A stretch of 50,208 nt of DNA from Caballeronia calidae (GCF_900044055.2 NZ_FCOX02000053.1:1-50208), one strand, 5' to 3'; shown: positions 15,806-27,078, numbered from the stretch's first letter. Notes: generated by a model not told the origin, from the letters alone. A program made the numbers and translations.

Positions 15806-17626
15806 TTAGCCTTTCAGCCAGCGCTCGCGCCATTGCTTCGACGGGCCGCGGCCGTCGATGGCCGTCAGCACGTAGCGCGCGACTTCCGGCCCGTCCAACT
15901 TCAGCTCGGTGCGGCGCAGTTCGTCGCGACGGAACGCGTGCACGTCCACCTTCGCGCCCGGCAGATAGCGCGACAGCAGCGCGTCGAGATTCGAGCCGGT
16001 GACGCGCAGCCCGTCGATGGCCACGAGCACGTCGCCCGCCGACAAACCCGCTTTCTGCGCCGCGCTCCCCTCGTGGACGACGGCGAGCGTGCAATCCGCG
16101 CCGCCGCGCACGCGCGCGCCGAGCGACGGCTTCACCGACGCGCCGTTGCCCGGCAAATCGGGCGCGAGTGCGATGCCGAACGGCTCGAACAGCGCGTCGA
16201 GCGGCAGATCGCGCGTGCCGCGCACGCCGTCGCGGAACAGCGCGCGCAGGTCCGCGCCGGTCGCTTCGGCGAACAGCGCTTCGACGTCTTCCTCCAGAAT
16301 GCCGCGCGGCTTGCCGTTGTAGAAATCGCGGCCGTAGCGCTGCCACAAGAGGCGCATCACGTCGTCGAGTGACTTGCGGTTGCCGGTTTGGGCGCGGATC
16401 GACAGATCGAACGCCAGCGCGACGAGCGAGCCCTTCTGGTAATAGCTGACGATCGCGTTCGGCGCGTTTTCATCGGCGCGGTAGTACTTCACCCATGCGT
16501 CGAACGAGCTTTGCGCGACGGTTTGCCTGAGGCGCCCCGCCCCGCGCAGCACGCCGCCGATGGTTTTGCCGACCAGGCTGAAGTAATCGCCCGCAGAGAT
16601 GAGCCCGCTGCGCACGAGCATCAGATCGTCGTAGTAGGACGTGAAGCCTTCGAAAAGCCACAGCAGCGACGTGTAATTTTCCTGGGACAGATCGTACGGC
16701 GCGAACGCCGCCGGCTTGATGCGCTTCACGTTCCACGTGTGGAAATACTCGTGGCTGCACAGACCGAGGTACGTGCGATAGCCGTCGGTCATGTCGGGGC
16801 GGCCCTGCACCGGAAGATCCGTGCGGTTGCAGATCAGCGCGGTCGATGCGCGATGTTCCAGCCCGCCGTAACCATCGCTGACGGCGACGGTCATGAACAC
16901 GTAGCGGTCCATCGGCGCTTTCTTCGTGCGCGGCTCGAAGAGCGCGATCTGCGCTTCGCACACGCGCTTCAGGTCCGCCGCGAGGCGGTTCATGTCGAGA
17001 TTGACGACGCTCCCCGAGATCACGATGTCGTGCTTCACGCCGTGCGCGGTGAAGCTGCCGAGCGCGAATTCGCCGAGTGTGACGGGATGATCGACGAGTT
17101 CATCGTAGTTCGCCGCTTCATAGGCGCCGAAGCCGTAGCGCTTCGTGCCGCGCGCTTCGGCAAGCGCCGTCGCGACGCGCCAGTCGCGGTAAGCGCCGCC
17201 CTGCGGCGGTTCGATATCGACGATGCAAGGCGCGCTCGATTGCCCTTCCACGGCGAGGAACGTGCTCGTGCCGTTGAAGAAGCCGACGGTGTCGTCGAGA
17301 TGCGCCGCGCGCACCGACATGTCCCACGCGTAGACCTCGTAGCGCAGCGTGATCGGACCGTCGACCGGCGCGGCCTGCCACGCGTGCTTGTCGATTTTTT
17401 CGATGGCGATCTTGCGGCCCGACGCGTTGAACGCCTGCAGCGTCACGATATTGCGCGCGAACTCGCGGATCATGTAGCTGCCGGGAATCCAGACCGGCAG
17501 CATGAAGCGCTGACCCGCGGGATCGGGCTCGGCGACGGTCAGCGTCACTTCGAAGAGATGCGCGGCGGGGTTTTTCGGCACGATGCGGTAGCGGACGGGC
17601 TGCATCGTTTGCATGAGCGTAGTCAT
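15806..17626 (-). CDS. M61 family metallopeptidase with PDZ domain
   Basis: A 606-aa peptidase of the M61 (glycyl aminopeptidase-like) family. The N-terminal beta domain is followed by the zinc site HEYFH at about residues 292-296 with the third ligand expected in LWLFEGFTSYYDD. A PDZ domain follows near residues 490-570 (AGLSAGDVLVAIDGLRV). No signal peptide is seen, so it appears cytoplasmic, though the substrate is unknown. I start at ATG 17626 (MTTLMQTMQPVR), which has AAGGA upstream; the frame extends 11 codons further. A terminator separates it from dsbC upstream. Confidence 0.88.
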   Translation of the reverse strand: MTTLMQTMQPVRYRIVPKNPAAHLFEVTLTVAEPDPAGQRFMLPVWIPGSYMIREFARNIVTLQAFNASGRKIAIEKIDKHAWQAAPVDGPITLRYEVYAWDMSVRAAHLDDTVGFFNGTSTFLAVEGQSSAPCIVDIEPPQGGAYRDWRVATALAEARGTKRYGFGAYEAANYDELVDHPVTLGEFALGSFTAHGVKHDIVISGSVVNLDMNRLAADLKRVCEAQIALFEPRTKKAPMDRYVFMTVAVSDGYGGLEHRASTALICNRTDLPVQGRPDMTDGYRTYLGLCSHEYFHTWNVKRIKPAAFAPYDLSQENYTSLLWLFEGFTSYYDDLMLVRSGLISAGDYFSLVGKTIGGVLRGAGRLRQTVAQSSFDAWVKYYRADENAPNAIVSYYQKGSLVALAFDLSIRAQTGNRKSLDDVMRLLWQRYGRDFYNGKPRGILEEDVEALFAEATGADLRALFRDGVRGTRDLPLDALFEPFGIALAPDLPGNGASVKPSLGARVRGGADCTLAVVHEGSAAQKAGLSAGDVLVAIDGLRVTGSNLDALLSRYLPGAKVDVHAFRRDELRRTELKLDGPEVARYVLTAIDGRGPSKQWRERWLKG

Positions 17627-17713
17627 CTCGATGTCCTTGTTCTTGTTCTGGGCGCACATGAGTTCGCCCGGAGCCTCGTTTCAGTACGCTGCGCGTTCGC
17701 AAAAACGAGGCCG

Positions 17714-17744
17714 TAAAAACACAGGAGGCGCATGACGCGCCTCC
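17714..17744 (-). terminator. Intrinsic terminator after dsbC
   Basis: On the minus strand GGAGGCGC pairs with GCGCCTCC (17724-17731 with 17737-17744) around a 5-base loop, followed by TGTGTTTTT. It lies 22 bases past the dsbC stop and before the M61 gene. Confidence 0.75.
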
Positions 17745-17765
17745 CTTCATCATTTCGCGCCGTGC

Positions 17766-18497
17766 TCAGCGTGCGGCGGACATTTCCTTTTCGAGCCGGT
17801 CGGCGGACATCGCGCCTGGCAGACGCCGGCCATCGGCGAGGAACACCGTCGGCGTGCCCGTGACGTTCATCGAGCGGCCGAGCTTCAGATTCTTGTCGAT
17901 GGCGGTCGTGTCGCACGTGCCGGCGGTGGTCGGCGCCTTGTGATCGAGCATCCAGCCTTCCCACGTCATGCCACGGTCTTTCGAGCACCAGATCGACTTG
18001 GACTTTGCCGTCGAATCGGGCGAAAGCACCGGGAACAGGAAGGTATAGACGGTCACGTTGTCGACCGACTTCAGTGTCGATTCGAGCTGCTTGCAGTACG
18101 GGCAGTTCGGATCCGAGAACACGGCGATCTTGCGGCTGCCGTTGCCCTTCACCACTTTCACCGCGTTCTCGAACGGCAGCTTCGCGAAATCGATCCGGTT
18201 GGTTTCAGCGAGGCGCGCCTCGGTGAGATTCTTGCTGCTGCGCGTATCGACGAGATCGCCGATCAGCACGTAGTTGCCGGTTGCGTCGCTATAGACGATC
18301 TGCGAGCCGAGGTTCACTTCGTAGAGACCGGGCACGGGCGTCTTCTCGATGCTCTTGATGGTCGCGTCGCCCATGCGCGATTCGAGCGCCGCCTTGATCT
18401 TGTCCGTGGTTTGATCGGCCTGCGCCGAGCAGCCGATGCCGAGCGTCATGGCGAGCGCCGCGGCCGTCGCGAGGGCAAAGCGAAGTGTGGTTTTCAT
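17766..18497 (-). CDS. dsbC: Thiol:disulfide interchange protein DsbC
   Basis: A 243-aa periplasmic disulfide isomerase/reductase that corrects wrongly paired disulfides. A signal peptide covers about residues 1-26 (MKTTLRFALATAAALAMTLG... to SAQA). The dimerisation domain follows, then the thioredoxin-fold domain with active site FSDPNCPYCKQ and cis-proline loop NVTGTPTVF. A second cysteine pair in WCSKDRG and GTCDTT matches the structural disulfide of DsbC. Start at ATG 18497 gives a proper signal sequence; the open frame extends 19 codons upstream. Confidence 0.92.
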   Translation of the reverse strand: MKTTLRFALATAAALAMTLGIGCSAQADQTTDKIKAALESRMGDATIKSIEKTPVPGLYEVNLGSQIVYSDATGNYVLIGDLVDTRSSKNLTEARLAETNRIDFAKLPFENAVKVVKGNGSRKIAVFSDPNCPYCKQLESTLKSVDNVTVYTFLFPVLSPDSTAKSKSIWCSKDRGMTWEGWMLDHKAPTTAGTCDTTAIDKNLKLGRSMNVTGTPTVFLADGRRLPGAMSADRLEKEMSAAR

Positions 18498-18563
18498 ACG
18501 TTTTCCTGTGAATCGCCTGAGCGTAGCGCGAGCATCGCCCGTGTGGAATATCAATGAACTATT

Positions 18564-19736
18564 TCAGCCGAGCGCGGCCGACACGAGCCAGCGCTTGACG
18601 AGCGGTTGCGCGCCGACGAACGCCATGCCGGTGTTGCGGATCGCGCGCGCGAGCGTGCCAGGCACGGAAAAGAGCCGTTGCAGGCCATCGGTTGCGAACA
18701 TGAGCTTCTGGATGTCTTCGCGGCGCGCGCGTTCGTAGCGGCGTAGCAGAATCGGATCGCCGAGATCGCGGAACGACTCCTTGTTCGCGATGACATCCGC
18801 GAGCGCGGCCACGTCGCGCAGGCCGAGGTTCATGCCCTGCCCCGCGAGCGGGTGAATCAGATGCGCGGCATCGCCGACGAGCGCGACGCGCGGCGCGATC
18901 AGGCGGTCGACCGTCTGCAATCCGAGCGGGAAGCCTTGCGCTGGCGTCACGCAATCGAGCGTGCCGAGCATGTTTTGCGTGGCCTGTTCGACTTGCGCTG
19001 CAAGCTGGGCCGGATCGAGCGCGAGCAGTTCGTCGGCGTGCTCCGTGCGTGCCGACCAGACGAGCGACACGTGATCGCCCGGCAGCGGCAGGAGCGCGAT
19101 GATCTCGGTATCGCGGAACCATTGATACGCCGTCTCGCCGTGCGGCCGCTCGGCCTTGAAATTGGCGACGACGCCCGTTTGCCGGTAATCGCGGCGATTC
19201 ATCTTCGCGCCCATCTGCGCGCGGACCCAGGAATGCGCGCCGTCCGCGCCGACGATCAGATCCGTTTCGAGCATTTCGCCGCTCGCGAGCGCGACGTGCG
19301 CCGCATCGGCCTCGACCGTCATGCCCTGCGCGCGCGACTCGAACCAGGACAGGCTCGGCTGAAAGCGCAGCGCGGCATCGAGCGATTGCTCGATCAGCGA
19401 CGATTCCACGATCCACGCGAGCTGCGGCACCGACGCCTGAAACGCCGAGAAATGCAGTTCCGCGTGGGCATCGCCGAAAACGCGCATGTCGAAGACGGGA
19501 CCGAGTCGCGCGCGATCGAGCGCCTGCCAGACGCGCAGTCGTTCGAGCAGCGTCTGCGAACTCGACGACAGCGCGTAGATGCGCGAATCGAACGCGGCGC
19601 CCGGCGGCAGGCCGGCGGCACGCGGCGCGATGATCGCGGTGCGCAGGCCGGATTGCGCGAGCGCGAGCGCGGCTGTCTTGCCGACGAGCCCCCCGCCGAC
19701 GACGACAGCGTGAAATTTAAGGGAATGCGGAGTCAT
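18564..19736 (-). CDS. UbiH/UbiF/COQ6-family FAD monooxygenase
   Basis: A 390-aa flavin hydroxylase of the ubiquinone-biosynthesis group, which hydroxylates the benzene ring of ubiquinone precursors. Motifs: VVVGGGLVGKTAALALA for FAD ADP binding, LIVGADGAHSWVR (DG motif) and RVALVGDAAHLIHPLAGQGM (GD motif). Which ring carbon it acts on cannot be told from sequence, since UbiH, UbiI, UbiF and UbiM are alike. It is upstream of dsbC on the same strand (66-base gap) and diverges from ychF. Confidence 0.88.
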   Translation of the reverse strand: MTPHSLKFHAVVVGGGLVGKTAALALAQSGLRTAIIAPRAAGLPPGAAFDSRIYALSSSSQTLLERLRVWQALDRARLGPVFDMRVFGDAHAELHFSAFQASVPQLAWIVESSLIEQSLDAALRFQPSLSWFESRAQGMTVEADAAHVALASGEMLETDLIVGADGAHSWVRAQMGAKMNRRDYRQTGVVANFKAERPHGETAYQWFRDTEIIALLPLPGDHVSLVWSARTEHADELLALDPAQLAAQVEQATQNMLGTLDCVTPAQGFPLGLQTVDRLIAPRVALVGDAAHLIHPLAGQGMNLGLRDVAALADVIANKESFRDLGDPILLRRYERARREDIQKLMFATDGLQRLFSVPGTLARAIRNTGMAFVGAQPLVKRWLVSAALG

Positions 19737-19935
19737 GCGGGCATTATAGCCGCGGGGTTCGAACCGGTTTCACGGGCGCGGGCGCCGCTTGTGCGCATCG
19801 GCGCGGCGGTACAATACCGGTTTGCCTGGCCGCCGGACGCGGCCGCCGCATGGGCGCTGGTTTTCCCGGCCCATTGCGCACCATTTTTGACGAAACCTGC
19901 GCGGCCCGCGCCGTCTCACCAGTTCGAAGGATTCC

Positions 19936-21030
19936 ATGAGCCTCCAATGCGGCATCGTCGGCTTGCCTAATGTCGGCAAGTCCACTCTTTTCAATGCTTT
20001 GACCAAGGCGGGCATTGCCGCCGAGAATTATCCGTTCTGCACGATCGAGCCGAACGTCGGCGTGGTCGAAGTGCCGGACGCGCGCCTCACGGCGCTCGCC
20101 GAGATCGTGAAGCCCGAGCGCATCCTGCCGGCCGTGGTCGAATTCGTCGATATCGCGGGGCTCGTCGCGGGCGCGTCGAAGGGCGAAGGCCTCGGCAACC
20201 AGTTTCTCGCGAACATCCGCGAAACGGACGCGATCACGCACGTCGTGCGCTGTTTCGAAGACGAGAACGTGATCCACGTGGCGGGCAAGATCGACCCGAT
20301 CGCGGATATCGAAGTCATCAACACCGAACTTGCGCTGGCCGATCTGGCGACGGTGGAAAAGGCATACACGCGCTATTCGAAGGCGGCGAAGTCGGGCAAC
20401 GACAAGGAAGCGGCGAAGCTCGTCGCCGTGCTCGAGAAGGTGCGCGCGCAGCTCGATCAGGCGAAGCCGGTGCGCGGTCTGACGCTGACCGACGAAGAGC
20501 AGCTCACCATCAAGCCGCTGTGCCTGATCACGTCGAAGCCGACGATGTACGTCGCGAACGTGAAGGACGACGGCTTCGAGAACAATCCGTACCTCGACGC
20601 GGTGCGCAAGCACGCGGAAGCGGAAAACTCGCCGGTGGTCGCGGTGTGCGCGGCGATCGAAGCGGAAATCGCGGATCTCGACGATGCGGACAAGCAGGAG
20701 TTCCTCGCCGATATGGGCATGGACGAGCCGGGTTTGAATCGCGTGATTCGTGCGGGTTTCAAGCTGCTCGGCTTGCAGACGTATTTCACGGCAGGCGTGA
20801 AGGAAGTGCGCGCGTGGACGATTCATATCGGCGATACGGCGCCGCAGGCGGCCGGCGCGATTCACACGGACTTCGAGCGCGGCTTCATTCGCGCGCAGAC
20901 GATTTCGTTCGATGACTACATCGCTTATAAGGGCGAGCAAGGCGCGAAGGAAGCCGGGAAGATGCGAGCGGAAGGGAAGGAATACATCGTCCACGATGGC
21001 GATGTGATGAACTTCCTGTTCAACGTGTAA
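19936..21030 (+). CDS. ychF: Redox-regulated ATPase YchF (OLA1 family)
   Basis: A 364-aa Obg-family P-loop protein that binds ATP rather than GTP and associates with ribosomes. GLPNVGKSTLFNALT is the Walker A motif, DIAGLVAGASKGEGLGN the switch region; the canonical NKxD is replaced by NVKD as in YchF. A coiled-coil insert (about 130-170) and a C-terminal TGS domain (TYFTAGVKEVRAWT) follow. TACAAT at 19811-19816 upstream may be a -10. A terminator follows the stop. Confidence 0.95.
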   Translation: MSLQCGIVGLPNVGKSTLFNALTKAGIAAENYPFCTIEPNVGVVEVPDARLTALAEIVKPERILPAVVEFVDIAGLVAGASKGEGLGNQFLANIRETDAITHVVRCFEDENVIHVAGKIDPIADIEVINTELALADLATVEKAYTRYSKAAKSGNDKEAAKLVAVLEKVRAQLDQAKPVRGLTLTDEEQLTIKPLCLITSKPTMYVANVKDDGFENNPYLDAVRKHAEAENSPVVAVCAAIEAEIADLDDADKQEFLADMGMDEPGLNRVIRAGFKLLGLQTYFTAGVKEVRAWTIHIGDTAPQAAGAIHTDFERGFIRAQTISFDDYIAYKGEQGAKEAGKMRAEGKEYIVHDGDVMNFLFNV

Positions 21031-21062
21031 GCATCGAGAACTGTCAACGTAGCTTGCCTCGC

Positions 21063-21099
21063 AAAGCGGAGTACCCGATAAAAGGGGCTCCGCTTTTTT
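21063..21099 (+). terminator. Terminator after ychF
   Basis: AAAGCGGAG (21063-21071) pairs with CTCCGCTTT (21088-21096), followed by a run of Ts to 21099. It lies 32 bases after the ychF stop. Confidence 0.88.
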
Positions 21100-21180
21100 C
21101 TTGGGCGGACGAGGCAGCGCGCGTCGAACGAGGGATGTTCATCGACACGCGCACGATAACAACAACAAGAGAACAACAAG

Positions 21181-21501
21181 ATGAAGAGACATACGCCGAT
21201 GAGCGCGTTGCGCGCGTTCGCGGTCACCGCACTCGTCGCGACGAGCGTGATCTGCGCGCCGAGCGCCTTCGCCTATCGCGGTTATCAGTACCAATACCAG
21301 CCCCAACCCGACGAATCCGACCTCGACAACCACGGCCACTACGTCAACCGCGACGGCAACATCGTCCACGCCCCCGCGCACACGCGCTCCGGCGCCGTCC
21401 CCACGGGTGCGACCGCCCAATGCCGCGACGGCTCCTACAGCTTCAGCCAGCATCACAGCGGCACGTGCTCGCGGCACGGCGGCGTTGCCAGCTGGCAGTG
21501 A
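21181..21501 (+). CDS. Secreted DUF3761 protein
   Basis: A 106-aa exported protein. A signal peptide covers about residues 1-31 (through PSAFA). The mature part begins YRGYQYQYQPQP, a Tyr/Gln/Pro-rich linker, and then matches the DUF3761 pattern: NHGHYVNRDGNIVHAPAHT, ATAQCRDGSYSFSQH and SGTCSRHGGVASW, with two cysteines likely disulfide-bonded. The fold has no known function. ATG at 21181 or 21199 could be used; both keep a signal peptide. It stands alone between ychF and ettA. Confidence 0.8.
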   Translation: MKRHTPMSALRAFAVTALVATSVICAPSAFAYRGYQYQYQPQPDESDLDNHGHYVNRDGNIVHAPAHTRSGAVPTGATAQCRDGSYSFSQHHSGTCSRHGGVASWQ

Positions 21502-21635
21502 CGGTTCGCCTCGCGAAGTACAATGACGCGTGACCCCGCGCACGCCCGCGGGCACGCGCGAACCGCGCCACCGAACATCCTCGAGCGCCGAATCCAGGCG
21601 CACCGCGTTCAAACACCCAAGCAATCACAGACAAC

Positions 21636-23303
<1,668 letters not shown>

Positions 23304-23329
23304 AGCGGCCAAAAGTCCGATGATATACA

Positions 23330-23409
23330 GCGCGCCCGTATGCGGGCGCGCGCACGGACATCGGGCACAAAAGTGGCGACTGTGTACGGCGCAGTCGCCA
23401 CTTTCTATT
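23330..23409 (+). terminator. Tandem hairpins after ettA, the second a likely terminator
   Basis: The first hairpin pairs GCGCGCCCG (23330-23338) with CGGGCGCGC (23343-23351) and has no T-run. The second has a perfect 13-base stem, AAAGTGGCGACTG (23370-23382) with CAGTCGCCACTTT (23392-23404), followed by CTATTTT. Both precede the DUF748 gene. Confidence 0.7.
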
Positions 23410-23453
23410 TTGCGCGGCGCTTTTCAATGAGCCGACACGGGAGACACACGCAG

Positions 23454-24581
23454 ATGGCGGGATCGAGCGCGCGGCGGGGGGCGCTGTGGGCAATCGGCAT
23501 CATCGTGGCGCTCGTGGTCGTGCCGATCGGCGGCTGGCTGTTCGTCGTGCATCAGATCAAAGAGCGCATCATCGAGACGCTCGGCCCGAACGGTTCAGTC
23601 GAGGAAATCGACGTCGGATTCGGTCACGTGACGCTATCGCGCGTGCGGCTGCGCGGCCCGCAAGGCTGGCCCGCCAGCGACGCGATGCGCGCCGAGCGCA
23701 TCATGCTCGACGTCGACATGCATTCGCTCATCGCGAAACCCATTCATCTGCGCAGCGTGAGCGTCGACAACTACTATCTGTCGATCGCGCGTTCAGCCGA
23801 TGGCCGCGTGCGCCTTCTGCCTGGACTCAAGGAAACCGCGCGCGAAGCCGACGCGAAGTCCGACAGCAAGCAACGCGAGGCGCACGCGCGCGAGGAAAAG
23901 CTGATCGATCGCGTGTCGTTCGAGCGCGGCTCGATGGAGTTCTTCGACAGCTCGGTGCAGGACCCGCCGTATCGCGTGCTGATCGGCGATGCGCGCGCGA
24001 CCATCGATCATATTCACCTGCCCGCGCTCACCACCCGCACCGAGCTCTCGATGACCGGCTCGATCAAAGGGCCGTCGCATACCGGCAACGTGACGTGGGG
24101 CGGCTGGATGATCATCGCGAACAAGGATTCGCAGACGCGCGCGACGCTGCGCAACGTCGATGTCGCGACGCTCGATCCGTATCTGCTCAAGAAGGCCGGC
24201 GCGAAGGCGGCGGTGACGGGCGGCACGATCGACATGACCGTCGATGCGACCGTGAAGGATTACCGCATCCACGCGCCCGGCACGCTCACGCTGAATCATC
24301 TGCAGATCAGCGAAACGGGCAATCCGCTCGACACGTTTCTTTCGATACCGACCAAAGCCGCGATCGCGGCGCTGAAGGACCGCAAGGAGCAGATCAAGCT
24401 CGATTTCGTGCTCGACGGCGATCTGCGCGATCCAAAGTTCTCGTTGAGCGAAAGTCTCTCGAAGAAGCTCGCGGCCGGCTTCGCGAAGGCGCTCGGCGTG
24501 AGCGTGGAAGGCGTCGCGCGAGGCGCGGGCGATACGGTGAGGGGAATCGGCAACGCGCTGAAGAACCTGTTGGGGGAGTAG
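23454..24581 (+). CDS. DUF748/AsmA-like membrane-anchored protein
   Basis: A 375-aa protein with one N-terminal transmembrane helix (about residues 12-34) and a long periplasmic beta-rich part, as in DUF748/AsmA-like proteins linked to envelope lipid transport and integrity. Recognisable segments are VDMHSLIAKPIHLRSVSVD, FERGSMEFFDSS and the C-terminal LDFVLDGDLRDPKFSLSES. The frame is open from 23340, but I start at ATG 23454, which has CGGGAGA upstream; 23427 is an alternative without a Shine-Dalgarno. The end is amphipathic and Gly/Ala-rich. A specific role is not known. Confidence 0.75.
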   Translation: MAGSSARRGALWAIGIIVALVVVPIGGWLFVVHQIKERIIETLGPNGSVEEIDVGFGHVTLSRVRLRGPQGWPASDAMRAERIMLDVDMHSLIAKPIHLRSVSVDNYYLSIARSADGRVRLLPGLKETAREADAKSDSKQREAHAREEKLIDRVSFERGSMEFFDSSVQDPPYRVLIGDARATIDHIHLPALTTRTELSMTGSIKGPSHTGNVTWGGWMIIANKDSQTRATLRNVDVATLDPYLLKKAGAKAAVTGGTIDMTVDATVKDYRIHAPGTLTLNHLQISETGNPLDTFLSIPTKAAIAALKDRKEQIKLDFVLDGDLRDPKFSLSESLSKKLAAGFAKALGVSVEGVARGAGDTVRGIGNALKNLLGE

Positions 24582-24605
24582 CGCGTTGCCTTCGTTGAGG
24601 CGCGG

Positions 24606-25229
24606 TCAGATCGGCAGATTCAGCGCGCGCAGCTTCGCTTCCGTATCCAGCGCGCCGGTGTAGTGGACGCCGTGCCAGCCGAGCGCGGTCGCGGCTTCGG
24701 CGTTCTGCAGATTGTCGTCGATGAACACGAGCTCGTCCGGCCGAATGCCCGGGATGTGCCGTTCGATTTCGGCGCGCATCAAACGGAAGATCTGCGGATC
24801 GGGTTTCACGAGCCCGACGCGCCCCGATACGACGATCTCCCTGAACTTGCGCAGCACGTCGAAACGCTCCCACGCGTACGGGAACGTTTCCGCCGACCAG
24901 TTCGTGAGGCCGAAGAGCGGCACGTTCGCGGCCTCGAGACGATCGACGAGCGCGACGCCCTCTTCCAGCACACCCGACACCATTTCCGGCCAGCGCGCAT
25001 AGAACGCGCGAATCAGCGCTTCGTGGTTCGGATGGCGCGCGATCAACTCGGCGGTGCCTTCCGCGATGGACTGCCCGCCGTCCTGCTGCACGACCCATTC
25101 CATCTTGCAGATGTTGTCGAGAAACCAGCGGCGTTCGGTTTCGTCGGGAATCAGTTGCTTGTAGAGATATTCGCGATTCCAGTCGATCAGCACGCCGCCG
25201 AAATCGAATACGACTGCTTTGATGGTCAT
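24606..25229 (-). CDS. HAD-superfamily hydrolase (YihX-like)
   Basis: A 207-aa haloacid-dehalogenase-fold phosphatase. Motif I is AVVFDFGGVLIDWN, motif II LTNWSAE, motif III GLVKPDPQIF and motif IV ELVFIDDNLQNAEAA. The DFGGV form of motif I and the helical cap place it with YihX, an alpha-D-glucose-1-phosphate phosphatase, but the substrate is not certain. ATG 25229 has AGGGAGAT upstream; the open frame extends further. It starts 19 bases after the aminopeptidase P gene, so the two are probably cotranscribed. Confidence 0.85.
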   Translation of the reverse strand: MTIKAVVFDFGGVLIDWNREYLYKQLIPDETERRWFLDNICKMEWVVQQDGGQSIAEGTAELIARHPNHEALIRAFYARWPEMVSGVLEEGVALVDRLEAANVPLFGLTNWSAETFPYAWERFDVLRKFREIVVSGRVGLVKPDPQIFRLMRAEIERHIPGIRPDELVFIDDNLQNAEAATALGWHGVHYTGALDTEAKLRALNLPI

Positions 25230-25248
25230 CTCCCTGCACTCCTGTGGG

Positions 25249-27078
25249 TCAAATCGCCTTCGTCCGCGCTTCGAGCCACGCCAGCGCCTTGCCCGACACA
25301 TGCGGCGACACGCGCGCGCGCACGGTCTCGTGATACGCGTTGAGCCACGTGCGCTCGTCCTCGCGCAACAGCGACAAGTCGATGCAGCGCGTATCGATCG
25401 GGCACAGCGTCAGCGTTTCGAACTCGAGGAAGTCGCCGAATTCGGTCTTGCCCGCCGCCTGGTTCATCACGAGATTCTCGATGCGGATGCCCCATTTGCT
25501 CGGCCGATAAATCCCCGGCTCGATCGACGTGATCATGCCCTCTTCCATCGCCGTCCACGATTCGGCGGGCGCGTAGTGCGAAATCACTTGCGGCCCTTCA
25601 TGCACGTTCAGGAAGTAACCGACGCCGTGCCCCGTGCCGTGACCGTAGTCCGCGCCCGCTTCCCAGATCGGCGCGCGCGCGATCGAATCGAGCATCGGCG
25701 AGCGGATGCCGCGCGGAAAGCGCGCGCGCGACAGCGCCATGGTGCCCTTCAGGACGATCGTGAAATCGCGCTTGTGCTTCGCCGTGATCTCGCCGACCGG
25801 CACGACGCGCGTGATGTCCGTCGTCCCGCTCAGGTACTGGCCGCCCGAATCGATCAGCAGCAAGCCATTTCCTTCGATCACCGCATGCGACGCCTCGGTC
25901 GCGCGGTAATGCGGCATCGCGCCGTTGGCGTTGAAGCCCGCGATCGTGCCGAACGAGAGCGTGACGAAGCCCGGCCGGCGCGCGCGCGCGGCAGTGAGCT
26001 TCTCGTCGATGGTGAGTTCCGTGATGCGCTCGCGGCCGAGCGCCTCTTCGAACCACGCGAAGAACTCTGCGAGCGCGGCGCCGTCCTGCTCCATCGTCGC
26101 GCGGATGTGGTCGGCCTCGGCAGCGGTCTTGCGCGATTTGGCGAACGTCGACGGATTCACCGCCTCGACGAGCGTCACCGTCGCGGGCACCTTCTCCAGC
26201 AGGCCGTGCGTGATGCGGCGCGGGTCGATCAAAAGCGCCGAGCCCGCGGGCAGCGTTGCGAGCGCTTCGGGCGCGGCGGCGTAAGGCGCGACGCGCACGT
26301 TATCGCGCGCGAGCGATTCGACGAGCGCGGCCGACACCTTTCCGTCAGCGACGAAGATCGTCGCGTCATCCAGCCCGATGAGCGCATGCGCGACGAAAAC
26401 CGGGTTGTAGTTCACGTCGCCGCCACGCAGGTTGAAGATCCACGCGAGATCGTCGAGCGTCGACACGAAATGCCATTGCGCGCCCTTCGCGCGCATCGCG
26501 TCGCGCACCTGCGCGAGCTTGTCCGCGCGCGCGACGCTCGCGTGCGGCGCGGCGTGCTCGTACACGGGCGCTTCCGGCAAGCCGGGACGCGCCGGCCACA
26601 CCGAATCGAGCAGATCGAGATCGGTACGCAGGACGATGCCGCGCGCGGTCAGCGCATCGGACAAAGCGCGCGCCGCCGCGACGCCGAGCACCGTGCCGTC
26701 GACCGCGACCGTCGCGCCGGAGGGCACGTTGTCCGCAAGCCACTCGACGTGCGGCGCGGTCTGCTGGCCGCCCATCATCTTCATCAGCGCGATGCCGGTG
26801 CCCGCGAGCTGCGCTTCGGCCTGCGTCCAATAGCGGCTATCGACCCAGACGCCCGCAAAATCCGCCGTCACCACGAGCGTGCCGACCGAGCCGGTGAAAC
26901 CGGACAGCCATTGACGCCCCTGCCAGCGCTCTGGCAGATATTCGGAAAGATGCGGATCCGCGGACGGAATGAGCACGGCGGCGAGTCGTTCGCGCGCCAT
27001 CTGGCCGCGCAGCGACTCGATGCGCCTCGCGAACATGGCGGGCTCGGGAATGGCGGAATCTGCGATGCGATCGTTCAT
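25249..27078 (-). CDS. Xaa-Pro aminopeptidase, three-domain M24B type
   Basis: A 609-aa metallopeptidase removing N-terminal residues before proline. It has two creatinase-like N-terminal domains and a C-terminal pita-bread catalytic domain. The metal ligands are in LLIDSGGQYLSGTTDITR (two Asp), GHGTGHGVGYFLNVHEGP (His), TSIEPGIYR (Glu) and GIRIENLV (Glu). It is longer than E. coli PepP (about 440 aa) and matches the larger APP1-like form. The start at 27078 (MNDRIADS) has AGGTGAC upstream; the frame is open to 27129. A small membrane protein gene precedes it and a HAD gene follows on the same strand. Confidence 0.92.
   Translation of the reverse strand: MNDRIADSAIPEPAMFARRIESLRGQMARERLAAVLIPSADPHLSEYLPERWQGRQWLSGFTGSVGTLVVTADFAGVWVDSRYWTQAEAQLAGTGIALMKMMGGQQTAPHVEWLADNVPSGATVAVDGTVLGVAAARALSDALTARGIVLRTDLDLLDSVWPARPGLPEAPVYEHAAPHASVARADKLAQVRDAMRAKGAQWHFVSTLDDLAWIFNLRGGDVNYNPVFVAHALIGLDDATIFVADGKVSAALVESLARDNVRVAPYAAAPEALATLPAGSALLIDPRRITHGLLEKVPATVTLVEAVNPSTFAKSRKTAAEADHIRATMEQDGAALAEFFAWFEEALGRERITELTIDEKLTAARARRPGFVTLSFGTIAGFNANGAMPHYRATEASHAVIEGNGLLLIDSGGQYLSGTTDITRVVPVGEITAKHKRDFTIVLKGTMALSRARFPRGIRSPMLDSIARAPIWEAGADYGHGTGHGVGYFLNVHEGPQVISHYAPAESWTAMEEGMITSIEPGIYRPSKWGIRIENLVMNQAAGKTEFGDFLEFETLTLCPIDTRCIDLSLLREDERTWLNAYHETVRARVSPHVSGKALAWLEARTKAI

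Noticed and set aside
23330..23351. GC-rich hairpin alone as the ettA terminator
   Set aside because: No T-run follows; the next hairpin (23370-23404) is the better terminator.
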